Shown: positions 57,948 to 64,000 of the stretch, one piece after another | How positions within the stretch are numbered: position 1 is the stretch's first letter | How the letters are laid out: every line of letters begins with the position of its first letter | NCBI RefSeq assembly: GCF_001758195.1 | Contig: NZ_MASR01000001.1 | Location: forward strand, 620,001-684,000 | Direction: 5' to 3' | DNA from: Pseudohongiella acticola | GTDB lineage: Bacteria > Pseudomonadota > Gammaproteobacteria > Pseudomonadales > Pseudohongiellaceae | Length of the DNA stretch: 64,000 nt | The notes under the pieces: generated by a model | Database searches by the model: none | The model's input: only the letters and a program-made list of their open reading frames with translations | Told to the model about the DNA's origin: nothing | Position numbers and translations under genes: made by a program

Positions 57948-59258
57948 CTACGGCCCTGACAGGAAGTCCAGCGCTAATGCCGTCATTGCCTGCACGCCAA
58001 CCGGCAATGCACTTTCATCGGCATAGAAAAAAGGCGAATGATTGGGATAGACCATCTCGGGGTCATCGGCCGCAATACCCAGGAAGAAAAACATGCCCGG
58101 CACTTCGTTGGCATAATACGAAAAATCCTCGGCACCGGTGATCAGGGGAGATTCGGTCAGTCTGTCGCCGACCACGCGCTGCAGTGTTGGTTGCATGGCG
58201 CGAGTCAGATCCGGGTCATTCGCAGTCACCGGATAACCAAGGTTGATTTCTACCTCGGCGGTAGCGCCAGCACTGGCGGCGATCTGCTCAGCGGTGCGGG
58301 TAACCCGCTGATGAATCTGTGTGCGGGTATCGGCATCAAACGTGCGCAAGGTGCCAATCATTTCCACGGAATCAGGAATGATGTTGCTGCGCAGACCGCC
58401 ATTGATCGCGCCTACCGTAACAATGGAGGGCGTAGTGGTGGCATTGAGCTGACGACTGGGAATGGTCTGTAGCCCCATGACAATCTGGGACGCAACCACA
58501 ATCGGATCAATGCCCGCCCAGGGTGCGGCACCGTGGGTCTGCTGTCCCTGAACAGTGATTGAGAAAGAGTCACTTGATGCCATGGTGCCGCCTTCACGCA
58601 CAGCGATCACGCCTGCAGGGATTGGCCAGACATGCAGGCCAAAAACCGCATCCGGCCGCATTGCATCAAAGATGCCTTCGGCCAGCATCAGTTCTGCACC
58701 GCCCTCTTCACCTTCCGGCGCGCCTTCCTCCGCTGGCTGGAAAATGAACATGACGGTACCCGGCAACTCTGCCTGCATGCCTGCCAGTACGCTGGCCGCA
58801 CCCATCAGAATGGCCATGTGATTGTCGTGGCCGCAGGCGTGCATGACACCAACTTCCTGACCGTTGTATTGGGTTGTCACCTGGGACGCAAATGGCAGGT
58901 CAACTCGCTCCTCTACCGGCAAAGCATCCATATCCGCCCGCAGTGCCACCACCGGACCCGGTTGCCCACCGCGCAAAACTCCCACCACACCCGTGTGAGC
59001 AATGCCGGTTTCGACTTCCATGCCCAGGGATTCAAGATGTTCGGCAATAATGCCTGCCGTGCGAAACTCCCGATTTCCCAGCTCGGGATGTTGATGAAAG
59101 TCACGACGCCACGCTACAACGTCAGGCATCACATCATCCACCCTTGCCTGCACATTGTCTGGCAATGCCGGCTGGGATGGGTTCTGAGCATGCACCGGCG
59201 CCATTACAATATTGGTCACCAGCACGGTGGCAGCACTGAGCAGAAGCATCTTTTTCAT
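57948..59258 (-). CDS. Exported M20-family amidohydrolase (hippurate/IAA-amino-acid type)
   Basis: 436 residues with signal peptide 1-~24 (MAPVHAQ). M20D metal ligands are visible: MHACGHDNHMAIL (~137-149), EEGAPEGEEGGAE, a His in VFGLHVWPIP and the C-terminal GAEDFSYYANEVPG. WRRDFHQHPELGNREF near the N-terminus is typical. It should hydrolyse N-acyl amino acids or amides. Export is less common in this group. Confidence 0.92.
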   Translation of the reverse strand: MKKMLLLSAATVLVTNIVMAPVHAQNPSQPALPDNVQARVDDVMPDVVAWRRDFHQHPELGNREFRTAGIIAEHLESLGMEVETGIAHTGVVGVLRGGQPGPVVALRADMDALPVEERVDLPFASQVTTQYNGQEVGVMHACGHDNHMAILMGAASVLAGMQAELPGTVMFIFQPAEEGAPEGEEGGAELMLAEGIFDAMRPDAVFGLHVWPIPAGVIAVREGGTMASSDSFSITVQGQQTHGAAPWAGIDPIVVASQIVMGLQTIPSRQLNATTTPSIVTVGAINGGLRSNIIPDSVEMIGTLRTFDADTRTQIHQRVTRTAEQIAASAGATAEVEINLGYPVTANDPDLTRAMQPTLQRVVGDRLTESPLITGAEDFSYYANEVPGMFFFLGIAADDPEMVYPNHSPFFYADESALPVGVQAMTALALDFLSGP

Positions 59259-59373
59259 GATCGGAGTTCCTGTTCTGATAGCGGCGGCTAAGCGTCAAAC
59301 CACCTTTGATTTCGAGAATAGCCTATGGCTGATTGTTAAATCCAGCAAACAGAAGGATTATCCGATCTCCCCG

Positions 59374-59401
59374 TTGCCAGCCGTCGCAATGTTGTTATAA
59401 T
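59374..59401 (+). promoter_or_regulatory. Promoter of tRNA-Leu
   Basis: TTGCCA (59374-59379), 16 bases, TATAAT (59396-59401), then a GC-rich discriminator GGCGCCC. The expected start is near 59408, about 22 bases before the mature tRNA. Confidence 0.8.
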
Positions 59402-59429
59402 GGCGCCCTTCTGCGATAGCACACTTCCT

Positions 59430-59516
59430 GCCGGAGTGGTGAAATTGGTAGACACGCCGGATTCAAAATCCGGTGCTAGTGATAGCGTGCCGGTTCAAGT
59501 CCGGCCTCCGGTACCA
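59430..59516 (+). tRNA. tRNA-Leu(CAA)
   Basis: 87 bases including an encoded CCA. Acceptor GCCGGAG pairs with CTCCGGT (first pair G-U). Anticodon stem CCGGA/TCCGG encloses loop TTCAAAA with anticodon CAA (reads UUG). Long class-II variable arm, and T-arm CCGG-TTCAAGT-CCGG. Follows its own promoter. Confidence 0.97.
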
Positions 59517-59557
59517 TATTCCCGAGGTTTCAAAAACTGCGACCTCCGGTACCATAT
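59505..59557 (+). repeat. Direct repeat of the tRNA-Leu 3' end
   Basis: CCTCCGGTACCATAT occurs at 59505-59519, the tRNA 3' end with CCA, and again at 59543-59557. Each is followed at different distance by a CCCGAG(G/T)TTT sequence. A copied tRNA 3' end is what an integrase attachment site or an excised tandem tRNA leaves behind; nothing but 23 bases lies between the copies. Confidence 0.75.
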
Positions 59558-59573
59558 CCCCTACTCCCGAGTT

Positions 59574-60524
59574 TTATAGCCCGGCCAGTCTTGCCCGTTC
59601 GGCCGCGACCCGCGCCTCAAATTCCGATCGCCGCTGCGCGATGAATTCACGCCAGGGTTGTTGACGCAATAGAGGATGCGGCCGCACCTGAACGCGCATC
59701 TGATGCTCTATGCCTTCAAAGGGTTGCTGAGGATGTCCCGTCAGGTAGATATCTGGCCGAAGCTCAGCAAGATTATCAAAGCCCATCAGTGACTGCTCCA
59801 CCAACTCGGGAAAATGCGGATTGTTAACCAGTTGCACTCCCTCATTGGGGCCGTTGCAGCCAAATATCGCCACGTTAATACTGTCACCCGCGTCCATTGT
59901 ATCCAGACTCCAGGTTGTGCAGCCCTGGGTATGACCCGGCGCCCAGGTCGGTGTCAGCGTCACATCACCGAGCGTCACCGCCTCGCCATCCTGCAATCGG
60001 CGATCCACTGACACCGGCTCCCAGCCTTCGAACGCCAGTGGCGATAAATCGTGCCCCGCCTCCAACGCGTCAGCGTCGCCTTCCAGCGCCATCACTTGAG
60101 CGCCGGTCATGCGCTGGACAATGGCATGCCCCTGCACATGATCAAAGTGCGCGTGACTCGACAACAGCACACGGATGTCACGCATATCAAAACCCAGCGC
60201 CTCGACGCTGTTTCTAATCCCGGGAGCCATGCCTGCAACGCCGGTGTCTATCAGGAAATGTCCCTCAGACGACGCAATCAGATACGAAGCAATATTCCGA
60301 GTGCCAACAAAATAAATATTGCCCAGCACCCGAAAGGGGTCTACCGGTTCGGACAGATGTGTGTGAAAGGGTAAACCTGCTGCTACCCGCTCCTCCATGG
60401 ACATCATATCCAGCCGCCCTGGCACGCCCTGGTTCTCTGTTCCGTCGGCCGACGCCTGCGCCAGTGCCTGTACAGAAATCGTCATGCTGGCAAACATGGC
60501 CAGTGCTGTTGTCATTTTCCTCAC
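59574..60524 (-). CDS. Subclass B3-like metallo-beta-lactamase-fold hydrolase
   Basis: 316 residues with signal peptide 1-~22 (VQALAQA). Zinc ligands in the B3 arrangement are complete: SSHAHFDHVQG (HxHxDH), APGHTQGCTTW (third His) and LTGHPQQ (last His). The C-terminal helix WREFIAQRRSEFEARVAAERARL also suits the group. B3 family members include true beta-lactamases and enzymes with other lactone or amide substrates, so resistance cannot be claimed. Last gene of a probable five-gene minus-strand group, 65 bases after the esterase. Confidence 0.88.
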   Translation of the reverse strand: MRKMTTALAMFASMTISVQALAQASADGTENQGVPGRLDMMSMEERVAAGLPFHTHLSEPVDPFRVLGNIYFVGTRNIASYLIASSEGHFLIDTGVAGMAPGIRNSVEALGFDMRDIRVLLSSHAHFDHVQGHAIVQRMTGAQVMALEGDADALEAGHDLSPLAFEGWEPVSVDRRLQDGEAVTLGDVTLTPTWAPGHTQGCTTWSLDTMDAGDSINVAIFGCNGPNEGVQLVNNPHFPELVEQSLMGFDNLAELRPDIYLTGHPQQPFEGIEHQMRVQVRPHPLLRQQPWREFIAQRRSEFEARVAAERARLAGL

Positions 60525-60589
60525 GTTTACCTCCGGTTTTATGTCAGGGCGTGTCGTTGCGTTGGAATGAAGTCCGTTTCAGGTCCGAC

Positions 60590-61489
60590 TCAGTTTTGGG
60601 AAACAGCCATACTGCCATTATCCAGCATTTTCGGCCGGGCCAGCAGCCATGCCACCACTTTTTCCGGGAACACCGCAGATATCTGGGGGATGTGCGCACC
60701 ATCGGCAATTGTCCACAATTCCGCCGAACCGCCAGCCTGGCAATCATCACTGTAACGGGTGACCGTTGTTTCCAGACCCTCCAGGCTGACATCCAGGTCC
60801 AGCATGGCGGTAACCGTGCCTTCAGCCGAGCAACCATTGTAGGCGGCCCAACGGCTCACCGATTCTTCGGCGCTTGGGTAAGCATTGCCCTGAATATCTC
60901 CACCGTTATAGGCGATGGTGCCATCGGCAGTGCCGTGAATCTGAAGAATATGCACAGGATGCTCGGGTGCCGATTGCGCCACGGTAGCTTCCGCGCCAGC
61001 CAGGCTTGCTATACCGGCGATGACGTCTGAGTGCTCATGCGCTGTTTTGTAAGACATAAAGCCGCCATTGGAATGACCAATCAGGTACACGCGTCGCTCA
61101 TCTACCTGGTACTGCTCTTTTACCGTGTTGATGATATCCAGCACATAGGCTGAATCATCCAGATCGTTGGCATAGAAGTTACAGCAGGCATCCGAAGCAT
61201 TCCAGAAGCGTGCATTGCGACCCTGAGTCTCCTGGGTTCCGTCCGGCGTCGCGAGAATGAAACCAAATCGATTCACCAGCTCACCGATACGCATGTAGCC
61301 GTTCTGTTGAACGCCACTGGAACCATAACCGTGCAGAAGTACGATCAGCGGCGTCGGCGCGTTGGCCTGGTAGGAGTCAGGCACAATGACCTGAACATCA
61401 CCGCGCCCGGCGTCAATTTGTGTCGTTTGCTGTGCCAGTGCAAAGGGCGAGCACAACAACAGTGAGAATAGAATTAGCATCGAACGCAT
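60590..61489 (-). CDS. Exported polyhydroxybutyrate-depolymerase/feruloyl-esterase-like protein
   Basis: 299 residues; signal peptide 1-~19 (SPFALAQQ). Alpha/beta hydrolase of the LpqC/CE1 kind: PLIVLLHGYGSSG oxyanion region, nucleophile Ser in LIGHSNGGFMSYK, ILQIHGTADGTIAYNGGD with the likely acid, and a late His in IADGAHIPQIS. DACCNFYANDLDD carries a Cys pair common in the group. It is probably an esterase acting on short polyesters or aryl esters. Confidence 0.88.
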   Translation of the reverse strand: MRSMLILFSLLLCSPFALAQQTTQIDAGRGDVQVIVPDSYQANAPTPLIVLLHGYGSSGVQQNGYMRIGELVNRFGFILATPDGTQETQGRNARFWNASDACCNFYANDLDDSAYVLDIINTVKEQYQVDERRVYLIGHSNGGFMSYKTAHEHSDVIAGIASLAGAEATVAQSAPEHPVHILQIHGTADGTIAYNGGDIQGNAYPSAEESVSRWAAYNGCSAEGTVTAMLDLDVSLEGLETTVTRYSDDCQAGGSAELWTIADGAHIPQISAVFPEKVVAWLLARPKMLDNGSMAVSQN

Positions 61490-61527
61490 AACATTTCCTC
61501 TTGAGTAGTAAAAAATAACGTGAAATT

Positions 61528-62811
61528 CTATTGGTAAACCTGACCCTGTTTCATCACAAAATCAACGCTCTGAAGGACAGTGATGTCATCCAGAGGGTTA
61601 CCCTCGACGGCGATCAGGTCGGCACTTTTGCCGGCGGTGATGGTCCCGATGTCATTGTCCAATCCCAATACGCCTGCGGCCACCGACGTCGCGCTGAGAA
61701 GGGCTTCGTCCTCAGGCATACCGGCTTCGACCATGTATTCGAATTCTCGCGCATTCAGGGCATGTGGAAACACACTGGCATCGGTACCAAAAGCGATCCT
61801 GACACCATAGCGATAGGCACGAGCGAAGGTATCCTGTATCAACGGGCCAATTTCCCGTGCCTTGGGCACGATCAGGGGATGATAATAACCGTCAACGTCT
61901 GCCTGCTCGGCAACAAATTTGCCAGCGGTGATGGTCGGAATATACCAGGTGCCATGTTCGACCATGGCCGCCATCACTTCCTCATCCATGTAGGTACCGT
62001 GTTCAATTGTATGAACACCCGCGCGTACCGCCCGCAGCATGCCCTCTTTACCATGTGCATGCGCAGCCACGTGCATGCCGTAGTCACGAGCAGTCTGCAC
62101 GACAGCTTCAAGTTCATCCATCATAAACTGCGGATTCTGGCCAGATGCGGCAATACTGAGTACGCCACCAGTCGCCGTAATCTTGATGTGGTCGGCGCCG
62201 TTCTTGTATTGCTGACGAACCGCCTCACGAGCCTCTGTCGGGCTATTGATGACACCTTGCGCCGGTCCCGGTGTGCCTGCCAGATCATCCCGCCAGCCAT
62301 TGGTCGGATCAGCATGTCCGCCCGTCGTTGCAAGACTCTTGCCGACGGTAAGGATTCGCGGCCCTTCCGCGCGCCCCTGATTGATGGCGTCGCGCAGAGC
62401 AATATTGACCCCGGTGCCGCCGAGTTCGCGAATGGTGGTAAAGCCCGCCAGAAGCGTACGCCTGGCGTACATGGCAGAATCGAATGCAATGTCTTCGGGG
62501 TTCTTGGTAAAACGATCACTGGTACGATTCGGGCTGGTTTCACCTTCGATATGAACGTGCAGGTCTATCAGACCCGGCAGTACCGTTTTGTTTGACAGAT
62601 CCAGTAGCTCATCATTCTCGCCCGGTTGCAGAAAACCATTGCTGACTGATTCAATCAGGCCCTCGTTGACCACAATGGTCATGTTGCTCTGTGTTGCACT
62701 GCCGGTGCCATCCCACAATGACCCGGCGTGTATATACGTGCTTTGCGCTACCGCCATCTGCAGCGGCGTGATAACGAGCAGCGCGCATACTGATTGTTTT
62801 AGTATATTCAT
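61528..62811 (-). CDS. Exported metal-dependent amidohydrolase (imidazolonepropionase-like)
   Basis: 427 residues; signal peptide 1-~22 (QMAVAQS). Amidohydrolase barrel: first ligands in LIDLHVHIEGE (HxH), then KITATGGVLSIA (probable lysine bridge region), HVAAHAHGKEG, HTIEHGTYMDEE and the Asp in FGTDASVFPHAL. C-terminal composite beta domain GTITAGKSADLIAVEGNPL. This subgroup includes Xaa-Pro dipeptidases and carboxypeptidase-like enzymes; substrate not determined. 38 bases before the esterase. Confidence 0.92.
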   Translation of the reverse strand: MNILKQSVCALLVITPLQMAVAQSTYIHAGSLWDGTGSATQSNMTIVVNEGLIESVSNGFLQPGENDELLDLSNKTVLPGLIDLHVHIEGETSPNRTSDRFTKNPEDIAFDSAMYARRTLLAGFTTIRELGGTGVNIALRDAINQGRAEGPRILTVGKSLATTGGHADPTNGWRDDLAGTPGPAQGVINSPTEAREAVRQQYKNGADHIKITATGGVLSIAASGQNPQFMMDELEAVVQTARDYGMHVAAHAHGKEGMLRAVRAGVHTIEHGTYMDEEVMAAMVEHGTWYIPTITAGKFVAEQADVDGYYHPLIVPKAREIGPLIQDTFARAYRYGVRIAFGTDASVFPHALNAREFEYMVEAGMPEDEALLSATSVAAGVLGLDNDIGTITAGKSADLIAVEGNPLDDITVLQSVDFVMKQGQVYQ

Positions 62812-62867
62812 GTTTCCCCTTCATTTTTATTATATAGACTGCAATGTCAGTTTCTCAGTGTATTCCT

Positions 62868-63302
62868 TCAACGCAATGCAGCGCCATAGCCCTGAAGAAA
62901 TTCAGGGGGCATGCGCTTGGGTCTGCCAGAGGACAGTGCGATGCAGACAAAGGTACTTTCCGCGCGCAATAACGTTGTCTGATCCGACAGCCTTCGTATC
63001 TGAAAATGGCGAACCAGGCGCAGTTTCTGATCCGATTTTACAATCCAGGTCGCAATCTGCAGTTCATCGCCCAGATAGGCCGCCGCGAGATAGTCGATCT
63101 CGTGACGCAACACCACCATGGCGCGATCCAGTTGTCGGTACGAAACCAGATCGAGCCCCAACGCCGTTGAATGCTGCCAGGCACACCGCTCAAGCCAGCG
63201 AACATAAACGGCATTGTTGGTATGGCCAAGTTCGTCAATATCGGCTGTTTCTACCACAACACTCAGAGTATGAGGGTCGGGTCTATCCCATTCCACAGAC
63301 AC
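62868..63302 (-). CDS. Acyl-CoA thioesterase, 4-hydroxybenzoyl-CoA type
   Basis: 144-residue hot-dog-fold protein. The catalytic-site stretch is present: DIDELGHTNNAVYVRWLERCAW, with the Asp and His/Asn of the YbgC/4HBT type. LRHEIDYLAAAYLGDEL follows. Cytosolic, no signal peptide, in contrast to its exported neighbours. It may belong to the same transcript by spacing (56 bases to the next gene). Confidence 0.88.
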   Translation of the reverse strand: MSVEWDRPDPHTLSVVVETADIDELGHTNNAVYVRWLERCAWQHSTALGLDLVSYRQLDRAMVVLRHEIDYLAAAYLGDELQIATWIVKSDQKLRLVRHFQIRRLSDQTTLLRAESTFVCIALSSGRPKRMPPEFLQGYGAALR

Positions 63303-63363
63303 TCGCTCCGTGACGTTCGGTTAACACTTCAAACGACCAATGCTTCAGTTCAGTGTTTGTCAA

Positions 63364-64000
63364 TTATTGTTCCAGAGGCTGATTCGAGTAGCGTTCAAAA
63401 TAGCGTTCGTACAGTTGCTGCTGGGTCCCGACAAGGTCGATCAGACGCCCCTGAATGAATGCTTCCTGTACCTGGCTGCTGCGCATATCCAGCGCATCGC
63501 CCGTGGAGACAAAGAAGGTCGCATTCTTGCCTACTTCAAGCGTACCCACCTGGGCGTCAATGCCCAGAATTTCAGCGTTGTGTTTGGTGATCATGGACAA
63601 TGCCGTCTCCCTGTCCATACCATAACCTGCCGCAGTGCCGGCAAAGAATGGCAGATTACGCTGCGAATCCAGCGCTGTCTCCCCCCCGCCAATGCCTACC
63701 AGGATACCTGCTGAGTGCAGCTGAAGTGGCACTTTGAAAGGTTCATCAACATCATACCAGTCGCGACCAGGCAACGAATGCACCGACTCGTAGACCACCG
63801 CCACGGACTCACTCAGCAACAGATCTTTGACTTTCATGGCATCCCGGCCGCCGACCAGCACGATCTCCTCAACACCATAGCTACTGGCGAACTGAATGCT
63901 GCTGACGATGGTGCGGGCATCATTGGCATGCACAAACAGTTTAGCGTCACCGGTAAACAGGGCTGCCATTGCCTGCAGGTTGAGGTTGAACGGCTCACCG
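63364..64000 (-). CDS. Metal-dependent amidohydrolase, C-terminal part (5' end beyond window)
   Basis: About 211 residues of an open frame that continues past the window edge; the methionine at 63969 is internal. The C-terminal part of an imidazolonepropionase-like amidohydrolase: VHANDARTIVSSIQFAS, EIVLVGGRDAMKV, then the late barrel QRNLPFFAGTAAGYG and the composite-domain closing stretch LGIDAQVGTLEVGKNATFFV. Where the second-subgroup metal Asp is usually found (GTDA) the sequence reads GIGGGETAL, so activity is uncertain. Upstream neighbour of the thioesterase by 61 bases. Confidence 0.82.
   Translation of the reverse strand, partial: GEPFNLNLQAMAALFTGDAKLFVHANDARTIVSSIQFASSYGVEEIVLVGGRDAMKVKDLLLSESVAVVYESVHSLPGRDWYDVDEPFKVPLQLHSAGILVGIGGGETALDSQRNLPFFAGTAAGYGMDRETALSMITKHNAEILGIDAQVGTLEVGKNATFFVSTGDALDMRSSQVQEAFIQGRLIDLVGTQQQLYERYFERYSNQPLEQ

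Noticed and set aside
59541-59557. Second tRNA gene after tRNA-Leu
   Set aside because: Only the 3' terminal 15 bases recur; there is no acceptor partner, anticodon arm or D arm upstream.
59574-60524. Antibiotic-resistance gene claim
   Set aside because: The fold and zinc ligands are clear, but many enzymes with this fold have other substrates; sequence reading alone cannot assign beta-lactamase activity.
61531-62595. 354-codon plus-strand open frame opposite the amidohydrolase
   Set aside because: Fully antisense to a gene with all catalytic motifs; no domain or ribosome site of its own.
1-64000. CRISPR arrays, prophage or insertion sequences
   Set aside because: No regularly spaced repeats, integrase, transposase or phage structural genes were found; the tandem repeats seen have only two to four units.

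Overview
The window is a dense chromosomal segment of a Gram-negative gammaproteobacterium. Evidence for this is the canonical gene blocks ffh-rpsP-rimM-trmD-rplS, dsbC-hom-thrC-recJ, ypjD-corB next to ffh, iscRS-ndk-rlmN-rodZ-ispG-hisS-yfgM-bamB-der and guaBA, together with outer-membrane functions (BamB, an OmpW-sized beta-barrel), a Psp envelope-stress locus and a sigma-54 type promoter. Lineage below class cannot be fixed by eye. A marine oligotroph of the Pseudohongiella/OM182 kind would fit, but that is a guess. I see no phage, insertion sequence, transposase or CRISPR array.

Layout. 1-7.4 kb (minus strand): 3'-truncated DsbD/ScsB-type reductase, recJ, thrC, hom, dsbC. 7.6-11.4 kb: terminator, then the rplS-trmD-rimM-rpsP and ffh translation and protein-targeting block. 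11.6-13.7 kb (plus): ypjD and corB. 13.7-16.8 kb (minus): a phosphopantetheinyl transferase, a 7TM-PAS receptor-like protein and pspF. 16.9-19.7 kb (plus): pspABC, a DUF3135 gene and a Nudix hydrolase, driven by a visible -24/-12 promoter. 20.1-29 kb (minus): YqfO-like protein, purL, tadA, outer-membrane protein, guaA, guaB. 29-31 kb (plus): xseA and a membrane-anchored DsbA-like protein. 31-34 kb (minus): chemoreceptor, rodA. Next come doxX (plus) and the long minus-strand housekeeping run der to iscR (34.7-45 kb). 45-46.3 kb: rnm and a zinc-ribbon protein. 46.4-48.7 kb: ECF sigma factor, anti-sigma factor and an exported coiled-coil protein of unknown function. 49-51.6 kb: leuA and a divergent Lrp-type regulator, with a structured intergenic region. 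51.6-53.5 kb: LytTR regulator and LytS-like kinase. 53.6-55.7 kb: mdh, queA. 55.8-64 kb: a run of exported hydrolases (S9 peptidase, M20 amidohydrolase, B3-like metallo-beta-lactamase fold protein, CE1-like esterase, two metal-dependent amidohydrolases) plus a thioesterase, interrupted by tRNA-Leu(CAA).

How it fits together. Much of the window serves nucleotide and amino-acid synthesis (purL, guaAB, hom-thrC, leuA) and translation or protein export. The less ordinary content lies in envelope and stress signalling: the psp locus with an output-less 7TM-PAS gene behind pspF; the sigma/anti-sigma/exported-protein operon; and an isc locus reduced to iscR-iscS. That iscS lacks the usual C-terminal tail, and iscU, iscA, hscBA and fdx are missing from the place where they normally stand. 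The last 8 kb looks like a scavenging cluster for peptides, amides and esters in the periplasm.
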